Notes: generated from the sequence alone by a model not told the origin. A DNA stretch of 64,000 bases from Zetaproteobacteria bacterium CG_4_9_14_3_um_filter_54_145 (GCA_002791575.1 PFXI01000073.1:1-64000); one strand, 5' to 3'. Positions 27,692-38,420 are shown, counted from the first letter of the stretch. Numbers and translations are program-made.

Positions 27692-29845
27692 CTACCCCCT
27701 GCGCCAGGTGTGATAGCGACGCAGCCAGCTTAAGATCCGCTTCGGCGCATGCGCCCGCTTCCACTCACCGGCGGCATACTTGTTGGCCTCGGCCCACGTG
27801 GGGTAGGAGTGAATAGTACCGAGAATCTTGTTCAGCCCCAGCCCGTGCTTCATGGCCAGCACAAACTCCGCCAGCAGATCGCCCGCATGTTCACCGACAA
27901 TGGTGACACCGAGGATGCGATCCTTACCCGGCAGCGTTAATACCTTCACAAAGCCGTGCGCCGCACCGTCGGCTATGGCGCGATCCAGATCATCCATGCC
28001 GTAGCGGGTCACTTCAAAAGCCACCCCCTGCTCTCTGGCCTCCTGCTCGTTGAGTCCCACCCTTGCCACTTCCGGATCGATAAACGTGGCCCACGGGATC
28101 ACCCGATAATCGACCTTGAAGCGTTTCAGGTTACCGAACAGCCCGTTCACCGCCGCATACCACGCCTGATGCGCGGCCACATGGGTAAACTGATAGGGCC
28201 CTGCCACATCACCGGCGGCATAGATATTCGGATAGATCGTTTCCAGATATTCATTGGTCACAATCGTGCGCGCGGTCTCGATACCCAGCTCTTCGAGCCC
28301 GTAACCGGTAAGGCGCGCCGAGCGGCCTACCGCACACAGCAGCTCATCAAATTCGATCCGCCGCTCCTCTCCGTCATGCTCGACAACAATGAATTTGCGC
28401 TCGCCATCGCGCTCGCAGCGCAGTGCCTTGTGAGCGGTCAGCAGCTCGATGCCATCGCGCCGCAGCGAGGCTGCCGCCAGTACGGAGACCTCCTCATCTT
28501 CACGGATCATGATGCGGGGCGCCATCTCCACCTGGGTTACGGCTGAGCCCAGCCGGGCCATGCTCTGCGCCAGCTCACAACCGATCGGGCCGCCACCCAG
28601 CACCAGCAGCCGCTTTGGCGGCGTATCCAGCCCGGCAAAACGCTCCCACAGCGTATCGCTGGTGACATAGCCGACCTCTTCAATACCGGGCAGCGGCGGC
28701 ACAAACGGGCGGGCACCGGTGGCAATGACAATAGCGCGTGTGGTCAGCCGCTGCACCTCGCCGTCGTTAGTGGTGATCTCCACGGTCCACGGATCTACAA
28801 TGCGGGCATAACCCTGCAACACCTCGACACCGAGGGCGGTGTAGCGCTCGCTGCTGTCGTGCGGTTCCACGGCGCGAATGACATCATGCACGCGCTGCAT
28901 CACCTGCTTGAATGAGAAGCCGGGCTCCGCACTGGTCAGGCCATAGTCGCCGGCATGGCGCATCTGATGGGCCAGTTTGGCGCTGCGGATCAGCGCCTTG
29001 CTGGGAATACAGCCGTAGTTGAGGCAGTCGCCACCCATCTTGTGTGTTTCGATCAGCGTCACCTTCGCATTAACCGCCGCCGCAATATAGGCCGACACCA
29101 GACCACCGGCACCGGCGCCGATCACCACCATATTGCGATCGAAGCGCGCAGGCTTCTTCCAGCGTGCATAGACACGACGCGCCCTGATCAGCGCCACGGC
29201 TTTTCTGGCCAGCAGCGGGAAGAGGCCGAGCAGGGCAAAGGAGAAGATAAGCGCCGGCGACAGGATACCGGACAATGAATCAAGCTGTGCAAGCTGGGTA
29301 CCGGCATTCACATAGACAATGGTGCCGGCCAGCATACCAAGCTGGCTGATCCAGTAGAATGTCACGCCCCGGATGGCGGTCAGCCCCATCAGCAGATTGA
29401 TCAGAAAGAACGGGAACAGCGGAATCAGCCGCAGGGTGAACAGGTAAAAGGCGCCGTCCCGTTTGATCCCCGCATTGATGGCGCGCAAACGCTCGCCATC
29501 AAATTTCGCATGCACCATATCGCGCAGCACATAGCGGGAGACCAGAAAGGCGAGCAGCGCGCCGGCGCTGGAGGCGAAGGAGACAATGATGGTACCGGCC
29601 ATCAGACCGAACAGCGCACCGCCGGCCAGCGTCATGATCGCCGCCCCCGGCAGCGAGAGTGCTGTCACCAGCACATAGATCAGAAAAAAGATGCCTGCCG
29701 CCAGAAAGGGTGAGGATGAGCGCCATGCTTCAAAGCTGGCCAGGCTCGCCTTCATGCCGGTAAGCGTAAGCAGTTCATTCAGGTCAAAGTAAAAGAACAG
29801 ACTTGTTGCCAGCACCATCAGCAGGACCAGGAACAGTTTTTTCAT
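27692..29845 (-). CDS. Fusion of TVP38/TMEM64 (SNARE-associated/DedA-like) membrane domain with a flavin-dependent disulfide oxidoreductase (mercuric reductase/LPD-like)
   Basis: N-terminal TM domain (SLPGAAIMTLAGGALFGLMAG); then VVIGAGAGGLVSAYIAA, GGDCLNYGCIPSKALIRSA, YAAGDVAGPYQFTHVAAHQA. Confidence 0.92.
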   Translation of the reverse strand: MKKLFLVLLMVLATSLFFYFDLNELLTLTGMKASLASFEAWRSSSPFLAAGIFFLIYVLVTALSLPGAAIMTLAGGALFGLMAGTIIVSFASSAGALLAFLVSRYVLRDMVHAKFDGERLRAINAGIKRDGAFYLFTLRLIPLFPFFLINLLMGLTAIRGVTFYWISQLGMLAGTIVYVNAGTQLAQLDSLSGILSPALIFSFALLGLFPLLARKAVALIRARRVYARWKKPARFDRNMVVIGAGAGGLVSAYIAAAVNAKVTLIETHKMGGDCLNYGCIPSKALIRSAKLAHQMRHAGDYGLTSAEPGFSFKQVMQRVHDVIRAVEPHDSSERYTALGVEVLQGYARIVDPWTVEITTNDGEVQRLTTRAIVIATGARPFVPPLPGIEEVGYVTSDTLWERFAGLDTPPKRLLVLGGGPIGCELAQSMARLGSAVTQVEMAPRIMIREDEEVSVLAAASLRRDGIELLTAHKALRCERDGERKFIVVEHDGEERRIEFDELLCAVGRSARLTGYGLEELGIETARTIVTNEYLETIYPNIYAAGDVAGPYQFTHVAAHQAWYAAVNGLFGNLKRFKVDYRVIPWATFIDPEVARVGLNEQEAREQGVAFEVTRYGMDDLDRAIADGAAHGFVKVLTLPGKDRILGVTIVGEHAGDLLAEFVLAMKHGLGLNKILGTIHSYPTWAEANKYAAGEWKRAHAPKRILSWLRRYHTWRRG

Positions 29846-29947
29846 CGATATTCTCCTCATGGTGCGCTGCTGCAATCTGACGGCTCAGCCCCGACAATCA
29901 GCACACAGCCCTTAGACGGCATCATGAGCAGATTCTTACAAAGAGAT

Positions 29948-30829
29948 TCAGCTGATACGGCGGACCTCTACTTCAACGGTCAGTTGCTGTTGCACATCGC
30001 CGCGAAAGAGCCCTTTTACCGGCGTCACATCGTAATAGTCGCGACCAACAGCCGTACGGATGTACGGCCAGCCGACCAGCTTGTTATTGGTCGGATCGAT
30101 GCCGCACCAGCCGGTTTCAGGGTGCCATGCCTGCACCCAGGCGTGGGTTGCTGCCGCCCCGCGCAGCTGCTCACCACCGCCCTTGCTCGTATCCGCATCA
30201 TAGATATAGCCGCTGACATAACGGGCCGGCACGCCGGCCAGGCGCAGCACGCCGATCATCGCATGCGCCATATCCTGACAAACGCCGCCGCCATGCTTAA
30301 ACAGCTCTTTCGGTGTGGAGTGAACATGCGTCACATCCGGATCGTAACGGAAGTTGCCGACAAAATAAGCGGCAAGATCAGAGAGGCTCTGTGCAAACGC
30401 ATCTTCAGGCATGGCCGGATTCACGCCATGCAAAACGGATGCATACTCATCCAGCATCGGCACCCCCTTCGACCAGTGCAGGAACTCGGCAAAGCGCTGC
30501 TCGGCCGGACGCGGGTCGGGTATGACAACACCTGCTGAGATGCGGTTTGCTGTGCGCACCACGGCCTCGGAGACAATCTCGACATGTTTGTGCGGCCCGA
30601 TAATATCGAAGTGGTGGACAATATTGCCGAAGTAATCGCGGTGCATACCCACTGCGCACGCCGGCGTAACGCGCATTTTGGATTCTACGATATCCTGCAT
30701 GGGCGTGGCTGCCGGCATCATATGCATTTCCGAGTAACCGAGCGTCACCGGCTCGGTATAATCAAAGCGCGTCACATGCCTGAGCGCCAGCGTGGCATAT
30801 ACATCCGCGTCGTAAAGTTTATCCGTCAT
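29948..30829 (-). CDS. Bacterial transglutaminase-like protein (Anbu cluster)
   Basis: HGGGVCQDMAHAMIGVLRLAGVPARYVSGY…THAWVQAWHPETGWCGIDPT. Confidence 0.9.
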   Translation of the reverse strand: MTDKLYDADVYATLALRHVTRFDYTEPVTLGYSEMHMMPAATPMQDIVESKMRVTPACAVGMHRDYFGNIVHHFDIIGPHKHVEIVSEAVVRTANRISAGVVIPDPRPAEQRFAEFLHWSKGVPMLDEYASVLHGVNPAMPEDAFAQSLSDLAAYFVGNFRYDPDVTHVHSTPKELFKHGGGVCQDMAHAMIGVLRLAGVPARYVSGYIYDADTSKGGGEQLRGAAATHAWVQAWHPETGWCGIDPTNNKLVGWPYIRTAVGRDYYDVTPVKGLFRGDVQQQLTVEVEVRRIS

Positions 30830-31844
30830 GACATACCGCCTGCTGTTGTTGCTGGGCCTGTACGCCCATCTGCACCTCGCGCCCGAAAGCATCGAGAATA
30901 ATCATCGGATCCAGATAGCTGGCGAGCAGCTGCTGATGTATCTGGGCGCAGCTCTGCTCGATATACTCCATATGATGCTTCAGCCCCTCCTGCAGCACAC
31001 TCTCACCACTGCCCTCCTGCAGCTCTTCGAGAAAGTTGGCTACCTGCGCGAGCAGCAGCCGCTGTGACTCGGTATGGGTGCGTATACCACGCAGCCCGTT
31101 TAGTACCTGCGTAATGCAGTAGCAGAGTGAGCGCGGGAAACGCGGATCATACAGCATCAGATTCACCACTTGCGGCGGAGAGATACGCGCCCGATAGAGG
31201 CGACGATAGGCTTCAAAACCGGAGACCGAACGCAGCAGGGCCTGCCATTGATGCAGATCCAGAGGCCGGCCCACCTCATCCACCTCGGGCAGCAGCAGGT
31301 GATATTTGATGCCGAGGATACGGCTGGTCATCGCCGCCCTCTCCAGATTGCGGCCCAGACGCAGAAACTGCCAGGCTTCGCCGTGCACCATGGTATTATC
31401 GGAGTAACCCTGAAAGGCATTACAGAAGGACTGGATGCGCTTGTTAAAGTGGTAGCTGCCTTTGCTCAGCACCTCATTGAGCTCCAGCCCCTCCATCTCC
31501 AGATGCATCTGGTTCAGATGTTCCCACATCTCCTCGCTGATGCGCTCACGCATGGTACGGGCATATTCACGGCCAAGCTTCAGGCTCACCATGACCGAGT
31601 GGGGATTATCCTCGCTGAGCAGCAGAAAATCGTAGACATTGGCCTCATTGACCTCTTCGTAGAGCGAGTCGAACAGCTCCCGTGAACCGGTAATGGCGAG
31701 CATCGGTGACCAGACATCCAGATCGGAGAAGTAGTCCAGCTCCAGACTCATGCGGTGATTCACATCCAGAATACGTGTCACATTCTCGGCACTCTCGATG
31801 CGCCGGCCAAGCTCGTACATACCGCGTGCGATTCGACTAAGCAT
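30819..31844 (-). CDS. Alpha-E domain protein
   Basis: MLSRIARGMYELGRRIESAENVTRILDVNHRM N-terminus. Confidence 0.9.
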   Translation of the reverse strand: MLSRIARGMYELGRRIESAENVTRILDVNHRMSLELDYFSDLDVWSPMLAITGSRELFDSLYEEVNEANVYDFLLLSEDNPHSVMVSLKLGREYARTMRERISEEMWEHLNQMHLEMEGLELNEVLSKGSYHFNKRIQSFCNAFQGYSDNTMVHGEAWQFLRLGRNLERAAMTSRILGIKYHLLLPEVDEVGRPLDLHQWQALLRSVSGFEAYRRLYRARISPPQVVNLMLYDPRFPRSLCYCITQVLNGLRGIRTHTESQRLLLAQVANFLEELQEGSGESVLQEGLKHHMEYIEQSCAQIHQQLLASYLDPMIILDAFGREVQMGVQAQQQQQAVCHDG

Positions 31845-33318
31845 CACCCTCTCCCTCACCGGGATACAACACCCAGGTATCCTTGCTGCCACCGCCCTGT
31901 GATGAGTTCACCACCAGCTTGCCTTCGGCCAGCGCCACCCGGGTCAAACCACCCGGCAGCACGGAAATCTGCTCATCCGCACCACAGACCGCATAGGGTC
32001 GGAAATCGACATGCCGCGGTTGCAGGATTTTCTGTCCCTGCTTCTCAACCAGTGTCGGATGCGTGGAGAGCTTCTGTACCGGCTGGGCAATGTAGTGCTC
32101 CGGATTCTCCGCGATCAACAGGCGGAACTCGGCAATTTTTTCAGGCGTGGACTGCGTACCGACCAGCATACCGTAGCCACCCGAGGCATCGGTAGGCTTG
32201 ACCACCAGCTCCTCCAGATGCGCCAGCACATAGGCCAGATCTTCCGGCCGGCGGCAGAGATAGGTTGGTACCAGATCAAGGATAGGCTCTTCATGCAGAT
32301 AATACCTGATCATCTCCAGTGTATAGGCATAGATGGCCTTGTCGTCGGCCACACCCGTACCCGGCGCATTGGCCAGCACCAGATTACCGGCCCGATAGGC
32401 ATGCATAATACCCGGAACACCCAGCATCGAATCCATCCTGAAGGTGAGCGGATCGAGAAAATCATCATCCACCCGGCGATAGAGCACATCCACACGCACC
32501 AGCCCTTCGGTGGTTTTCATATACAGCACATCGTTATCGACGATCAGATCCGAGCCTTCCACCAGCTCGGCACCCATCTGGTTGGCCAGAAAGGCATGCT
32601 CAAAATAGGCTGAATTGAATGAGCCGGGGGTAAGCACGGCGATATTCGGACTCTGTTGCGGCGACAATGAGGCCAGCGCATCAAACAGCATCTGTGGATA
32701 ATGATCGACAGCCCTGATGCGGTGCTGCCGCAACAGTTTGGAGAGCACCCTGCCCATCACCCATCTATTCTCCACCACATAGGAGACGCCCGACGGGGAG
32801 CGCAGATTATCCTCCAGCACCAGAAAGTCGCCGTCACCGTTACGAATCAGGTCGATGCCGCTGATATGCACATAGACGCCGCCCGGCACATCCAGATGCA
32901 TCATTTCACGGCAGAAATAGGGCGAGTTGACGACCAGATCGGTCGGGATAATCTGATCCTTGAGAATCTGCTGATCATGATAGATATCATGCAGAAACAT
33001 ATTCAGGGCTTTTAACCGCTGCTGGATACCGGCTTCCAGATGAGCCCATTCGCTCGCCTCCAGCATGCGCGGAATCAGATCAAACGGGAAAATCTTTTCG
33101 GTACCGCGGGCATCGGAGTAAACGGTGAATGTCACCCCCTGATTGAGCAGGGAGATATCCGCCTCATACTGGATAGCGGCCATATCCTGACTGTTGAGCT
33201 TGCGCAGGTAGGTATAGAGCTTGCGGTAGTGGGGACGGGGCTTTCCCGACGGATCAAACATTTCGTCATAGAATGAGCTGCTGTCATAATTCGGCCAAAG
33301 CGATCCATGTATACCCAT
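31837..33318 (-). CDS. Circularly permuted ATP-grasp protein (amidoligase-like)
   Basis: FPFDLIPRMLEASEWAHLEAGIQQRLKALNMFLHDIYH; LRSPSGVSYVVENRWVM; VVKPTDASGGYGMLVG. Confidence 0.92.
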   Translation of the reverse strand: MGIHGSLWPNYDSSSFYDEMFDPSGKPRPHYRKLYTYLRKLNSQDMAAIQYEADISLLNQGVTFTVYSDARGTEKIFPFDLIPRMLEASEWAHLEAGIQQRLKALNMFLHDIYHDQQILKDQIIPTDLVVNSPYFCREMMHLDVPGGVYVHISGIDLIRNGDGDFLVLEDNLRSPSGVSYVVENRWVMGRVLSKLLRQHRIRAVDHYPQMLFDALASLSPQQSPNIAVLTPGSFNSAYFEHAFLANQMGAELVEGSDLIVDNDVLYMKTTEGLVRVDVLYRRVDDDFLDPLTFRMDSMLGVPGIMHAYRAGNLVLANAPGTGVADDKAIYAYTLEMIRYYLHEEPILDLVPTYLCRRPEDLAYVLAHLEELVVKPTDASGGYGMLVGTQSTPEKIAEFRLLIAENPEHYIAQPVQKLSTHPTLVEKQGQKILQPRHVDFRPYAVCGADEQISVLPGGLTRVALAEGKLVVNSSQGGGSKDTWVLYPGEGEGDA

Positions 33319-33356
33319 ACTGTTCTTTCTCCCATGGTCCCTTTAAATTGTCAATG

Positions 33357-34148
33357 CTATTGCCTGTCGAGCAGCTCCACATTGACGCCCTGTTCTGTGG
33401 GGAATACGGCCGGGCCGAACTGGTTGTAGACCGCCACATCCGCAGCATCACGACCATAGCCGATGCTTACGTAGCCGCCCCGCAGTTCGTTCTGCGTCGC
33501 ATCAAAAGCGTACCAGCGTCCGCCCACATAGGCCTCGAACCATGCATGCATATCCATCGGCTCGAGTCCGTGCAGGTAACCCACCACCAGTCGCGCCGGA
33601 ATACTGAGGCTGCGGCACAGGGCAATGCCCAGATGCGACAGATCCCGGCACACGCCGGACTGTCTGAGATTGACCTCTACCGCTGACACCGGGATATCGC
33701 TGCTGCCGGGCTGATAACGGATGCTGTCGCGCAACCAGCTTTCGATGGCAGCCACCTGATTGTAGCCGGGCAACCGGTCCGCCGTGATCGCGCTGGCCAT
33801 CTGGCCGAAACGGTCCGACTCGCAATAGCGACTGGGCAGCAGGTAGCCGAGCACGGCATCGGGCAGATTGCGTATGTCGACGAAGGCCGCATCCGGTGCC
33901 CGGTCCTGCTGATCGGCAGTCATGACCTCGGCGCTGGTATCAATGGTAAACAGCCCCGGCGGCGCAGTCAGTCGCTGACAGAGATTACCGTAGATATCGG
34001 TAAATTCGGTGACCGCAACACTGGGCTGCAGCCTGTACTCCTCGCGCGCTATCCATTGCAGTGAGCCGCTGCGCGGGCGCAGCATGAGAATGAACGGGGT
34101 AGGTTCAGTAATATCGAAGCTTAAATGGCAGCTGGTGCGTAACCACAT
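33357..34148 (-). CDS. Transglutaminase-like protein (Anbu cluster)
   Basis: RQSGVCRDLSHLGIALCRSLSIPARLVVGYLHG…MHAWFEAYVGGRWYAFDATQ. Confidence 0.9.
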   Translation of the reverse strand: MWLRTSCHLSFDITEPTPFILMLRPRSGSLQWIAREEYRLQPSVAVTEFTDIYGNLCQRLTAPPGLFTIDTSAEVMTADQQDRAPDAAFVDIRNLPDAVLGYLLPSRYCESDRFGQMASAITADRLPGYNQVAAIESWLRDSIRYQPGSSDIPVSAVEVNLRQSGVCRDLSHLGIALCRSLSIPARLVVGYLHGLEPMDMHAWFEAYVGGRWYAFDATQNELRGGYVSIGYGRDAADVAVYNQFGPAVFPTEQGVNVELLDRQ

Positions 34149-34171
34149 GGTTCAGGCCCTGTAAGCCTGTT

Positions 34172-34954
34172 TCAGCTGCGCGACTGGTTGCTGTTCGTGA
34201 CCGGGATGGCATTGTTGTTGTCAACCGGCGTTTCCCAGTAAAACTTCGGTAGGCCCTGCAGCGCCTTGACCAGCCCCTCATTCCATGTCTCGGCAATCTC
34301 TTTGGCAAAGACATTATCCACGGAGAGATGCAGTTGATGGGTGAAATTCAGGCTGTCTTTTTCATAGACCAGCAGATCGATAGGCGGCCCCACGGTCAGG
34401 TTACTGCGCACGGTCGAATTCATCGATACAAGCGCGCAGCGGCCGGCACGCTCAAGTAACATATTGCGCTTGACCACCCGATCCAGAATTGGCTTGCCGT
34501 ACTTGGCTTCGCCAATCTGCAGGAAGGGATGCTCATCCGACTCATGGATATAATTACCCTGCGGATAGATCATCAGCGTTTCATGGTCGGCCGTGCCGAT
34601 CTGTCCGGCCAGGATAAAGGAGGCTTCAAAACTGGTATTGCCGGTGTCCCGCACCACATGCAGGTTTTGCACGCTCATATTCACCGAAGCGATATAATCG
34701 GCCGCCTCCTGCATATTGTTCAGGGAGAGCAGATTGGGCATCGCCCTGTTTTCCAGATCGGCATTGATACGTTTGATGACCAGTTGCGTTGTCGCCAGAT
34801 TACCGGCCGAGAGCAGGGCAAACACCCGGTTATTCGGCCAGACAAAGGTGTGCATCTTCTGATAGGTCGACACATTATCGAAGCCCGCATTGGTACGGGA
34901 GTCAGAACAGACAACAAAGCCGGAGTTAATATTGATAGCAACACAATAGGTCAT
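34172..34954 (-). CDS. Anbu: proteasome-like Ntn-hydrolase
   Basis: MTYCVAININSGFVVCSDSRTNAGFDNVSTYQKMHTF; embedded in alpha-E/ATP-grasp/transglutaminase operon. Confidence 0.9.
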   Translation of the reverse strand: MTYCVAININSGFVVCSDSRTNAGFDNVSTYQKMHTFVWPNNRVFALLSAGNLATTQLVIKRINADLENRAMPNLLSLNNMQEAADYIASVNMSVQNLHVVRDTGNTSFEASFILAGQIGTADHETLMIYPQGNYIHESDEHPFLQIGEAKYGKPILDRVVKRNMLLERAGRCALVSMNSTVRSNLTVGPPIDLLVYEKDSLNFTHQLHLSVDNVFAKEIAETWNEGLVKALQGLPKFYWETPVDNNNAIPVTNSNQSRS

Positions 34955-35063
34955 TTATTTCTCCGGGTACATGATACCACGTTACAACTGCAACTCTTGC
35001 ACTTTCTTATCAGCAGGCACACTCTGCCAGCCCCCCGAAAAACTCAAGTAAAAAATATGTGTC

Positions 35064-38000
35064 TCAGCCCGGATAACTGCGCTCCCCCTCCATCATCGGC
35101 TCCGGCGCACGGCGCAAATCCAGCGTCAACGGGTAGTCGGGATTGCGCCCCTCACGCCGCACATGCATCTGACCTGAGGTATGGCCGTGATTCCAGAAGC
35201 GTGCTGCGCGTCTGGCCTCAGCCTCATTGGCATTGACCGGGAAGGTATCGTAATTGCGACCGCCAGGATGGTTCACATGGTAGGTGCAACCGCCTATAGA
35301 GCGCCCGCTCCAGCTATCTACCAGATCAAATATAAGCGGTGCCTGCACATCGATGGTCGGATGCAAACCGGACGGAGGGCACCAGGCACGATAGCGGATG
35401 CCGGCAACAAATTCGCCGCGTGTGCCGGTGGCAGTCAGCGGTACAGGCCGGCCATTGCAGGTGAGTATATGCCGGTTATCGCTCATATGATTCACCTTGA
35501 CCTGCATGCGCTCAACCGATGAGTCGACATAGCGCGCCGTGCCACCGGCCGCAACCTCTTCACCCAGCACATGCCACGGCTCAATGGCCTGCCGTAACTC
35601 AATCTCGATCCCCTGATAGGCCACCGTACCGAAACGCGGAAAGCGGAACTCCATAAAGGGGGCGAACCACTCGAACTCGAAGGCGTAACCGGCCTGCTGC
35701 AGATCGAGCACGACATCGCGCATATCCTGCGCCACAAAATGCGGCAGCATGTAACGATCATGCAGCTCGGTGCCCCAGCGCGTCAGATTGCCGCGATATG
35801 GCTCCCGCCAGAAGCGCGCAATCAGTGCGCGGATCAGCAGCATTTGCAGCAGTGACATCTGTGCGTGCGGCGGCATTTCGAAACCGCGAAACTCGACCAG
35901 TCCCAGACGTCCTGTGGCGCTATCCGGTGAGTAGAGTTTGTCGATACAGAATTCGGCCCGATGCGTGTTGCCGGAGAGATCGATCAACAGGTTGCGCAAC
36001 AGGCGATCAACCAGCCATGGCTTGTTGCTCTCCTCGCCCGGCTTCAGATGCTCGGCCATTTGCTGAAAGGCGATCTCCAGCTCATACAGACTTTCATGGC
36101 GTGCCTCATCCACACGCGGGGCCTGACTGGTCGGGCCGATAAAGGTACCGGAGAAGAGATAGGAGAGCGCCGGATGATGTTGCCAGTAGGTAATCAGACT
36201 CATCAGCAGATCGGGACGTCGCAGGCAGGGTGAGTCAGCAGCGGTTGCCGCCCCCAGCGTGATATGATTGCCCCCGCCGGTACCGGTATGACGCCCATCA
36301 AGCATGAATTTTTCGGTACCCAGTCGCGTCAGGCGTGCCTCTTCGTAAAGCGTCTGCGTATGCTCAACCAGCTCGGGCCAGCTGCCGACCGGGTGGATAT
36401 TCACTTCGATCACGCCGGGATCAGGAGTGATGGCAAATTTCTGCAGCCGCGCGTCCGCCGGCGGCGTATAACCCTCCAGTCGCAGCGGTATCTGCAGCGC
36501 GGCAGCACTGGCTTCGATCGCCGCAATCAGTACGACAAAATCTTCCAGCAGCGGAACCGGCGGCAGGAAGACGCAGAGCACTCCGGCACGCACCTCGACA
36601 CAGAGGGCCGTATGGATCACTTCGCGCACAGCGCAATCCGCATCTTCCGATGTTGCCGTTGATTCGGCTTTATGCGTGGCATGCGCTGCATCGGGAGCCT
36701 CTTTTGTTGCATCAAACGGATCGCGGCCGTACTCCTCCTCCTGATCCTCGGGGGCAAGCCAGGGCAGTGAGTCGAGCGGCAAACGCAGTCCGAGCGGTGA
36801 ATCACCACCGATCAGGTAGAGGTGTTCGCGGCGCAGCGGCCATGGGCTGGAGCGGAAAGTGGTCGAAACCACGGCCTTTGCTCCCTTGCCTGCAGCTTTG
36901 GAGATCGCCTTCAACGGCAGCACGTAACCTGCCGGCTCACCGAGACCACGCTCGATCAGCATGGCAATACGACGCCGTTCATCACTCTGTTCCAGATCAG
37001 CCTCAAGCGGATCGAAATTATCCGGCCAGCGCTGCTCCTGATCAATAATCCGGGTCACATCTTCATAGGCGGTCATGACAAAGCGGTTATCGACACCCAG
37101 CTCGCCGGCAAGCTGGTGGATAAAATGCAAGGCATCCGCCGTTGTATGTGTGCCGCCGCCATCGCGGGTCTCCAGCAGCTGACGATCATGCCAGAGCGGC
37201 TGACCATCTGTACGCCAGTAACAGCCCAGCGCCCAGCGCGGCAGCGGCTCGCCCGGATACCACTTGCCCTGACCGAAATGCAGCATCGCCCCCGGTGCGA
37301 AATGGCCTTGCAAACGGGTCAGCAGATCCCCTGACAACTGACGTTTCTTATCCGAGAGTGCGGTGTAATTCCACTCGTCGCCATCCATATCGTCGATAGA
37401 GACAAAGGTCGGCTCCCCCCCCATGGTGAGGCGGACATCATGCTGCTCCAGCTCGTCATCCACCTGATGGCCAAGATTGAGTACCGCCTGCCACTGCGCC
37501 TCGCTATAGGGACGGGTAACACGCGGGTCTTCATGGATGCGGGTGACCTGCATGGAAAAATCAAAATGGGTTTCGCACCGCTCCACACCGCCGATCACCG
37601 GAGCCGCCGATGAGGGCATGGCCGTACAGGCCAGCGGGATATGACCTTCTCCGGCCAGCAGTCCCGAGGTCGGATCCAGACCGATCCAGCCGGCACCTGG
37701 AATGAATACTTCTGTCCAGGCATGCAGGTCGGTAAAATCATGCTCGGTTCCGGAAGGACCATCGAGTGCCTTCACATCCGCCTTCAACTGGATTAGGTAG
37801 CCCGAAGCAAAGCGTGCCGCCAGCCCCAGGTGACGCAGCACCTGCACCAGCAGCCAGGCCGAGTCGCGGCAGGAGCCACGCTGAAGTTCCAGCGTCTCTT
37901 CAGGCGTCTGTACGCCCGCTTCCAGGCGTACGACGTAGCCGACATCGTCCTTCACCCGCTGGTTGATACCTACCAGCATATCGATCATACGCAGTTGTCC

Positions 38001-38420
38001 GGAGAGCAGCGTGGCTTTCGCACGCGCAAGCCAGTCGGCCAGCAACGGTGTTGCCGCCTCCGTCTCCAGATAGGGCCCCAGTTCGCGCTTCAACTCATCC
38101 GGATAGGCGAAAGGAAACTGTTCAGCGAACTCTTCCATGAAAAAGTCGAACGGATTGATCACCGTCATCTCTGCCACCAGATCAACGGTAATCTTCAGTG
38201 ATGTGGCTTTTTCCGGAAAAACCAGACGCGCGACCCAGTTGCCGAAAGGATCCTGTTGCCAGTTGAGAAAGTGACCGGCGGGCTCGATCGACAGCGAGTA
38301 GCTGAGCACAGGCGTGCGGCTGTGTGCGGCCGGACGCAAACGAATCTCGTGTGGCCACAGTTTAACCGGCTTATCAAAGGTGTAACTGGTCTGGTGATTC
38401 AGTGCGACACGAATAGTCAT
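35064..38420 (-). CDS. Giant transglutaminase-like protein with DUF2126 (1118 aa)
   Basis: MTIRVALNHQTSYTFDKPVKLWPHEIRLRPAAHSRTP; LQRGSCRDSAWLLVQVLRHLGLAARFASGYLIQL; VRLTMGGEPTFVSIDDMDGDEWN. Confidence 0.93.
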   Translation of the reverse strand: MTIRVALNHQTSYTFDKPVKLWPHEIRLRPAAHSRTPVLSYSLSIEPAGHFLNWQQDPFGNWVARLVFPEKATSLKITVDLVAEMTVINPFDFFMEEFAEQFPFAYPDELKRELGPYLETEAATPLLADWLARAKATLLSGQLRMIDMLVGINQRVKDDVGYVVRLEAGVQTPEETLELQRGSCRDSAWLLVQVLRHLGLAARFASGYLIQLKADVKALDGPSGTEHDFTDLHAWTEVFIPGAGWIGLDPTSGLLAGEGHIPLACTAMPSSAAPVIGGVERCETHFDFSMQVTRIHEDPRVTRPYSEAQWQAVLNLGHQVDDELEQHDVRLTMGGEPTFVSIDDMDGDEWNYTALSDKKRQLSGDLLTRLQGHFAPGAMLHFGQGKWYPGEPLPRWALGCYWRTDGQPLWHDRQLLETRDGGGTHTTADALHFIHQLAGELGVDNRFVMTAYEDVTRIIDQEQRWPDNFDPLEADLEQSDERRRIAMLIERGLGEPAGYVLPLKAISKAAGKGAKAVVSTTFRSSPWPLRREHLYLIGGDSPLGLRLPLDSLPWLAPEDQEEEYGRDPFDATKEAPDAAHATHKAESTATSEDADCAVREVIHTALCVEVRAGVLCVFLPPVPLLEDFVVLIAAIEASAAALQIPLRLEGYTPPADARLQKFAITPDPGVIEVNIHPVGSWPELVEHTQTLYEEARLTRLGTEKFMLDGRHTGTGGGNHITLGAATAADSPCLRRPDLLMSLITYWQHHPALSYLFSGTFIGPTSQAPRVDEARHESLYELEIAFQQMAEHLKPGEESNKPWLVDRLLRNLLIDLSGNTHRAEFCIDKLYSPDSATGRLGLVEFRGFEMPPHAQMSLLQMLLIRALIARFWREPYRGNLTRWGTELHDRYMLPHFVAQDMRDVVLDLQQAGYAFEFEWFAPFMEFRFPRFGTVAYQGIEIELRQAIEPWHVLGEEVAAGGTARYVDSSVERMQVKVNHMSDNRHILTCNGRPVPLTATGTRGEFVAGIRYRAWCPPSGLHPTIDVQAPLIFDLVDSWSGRSIGGCTYHVNHPGGRNYDTFPVNANEAEARRAARFWNHGHTSGQMHVRREGRNPDYPLTLDLRRAPEPMMEGERSYPG

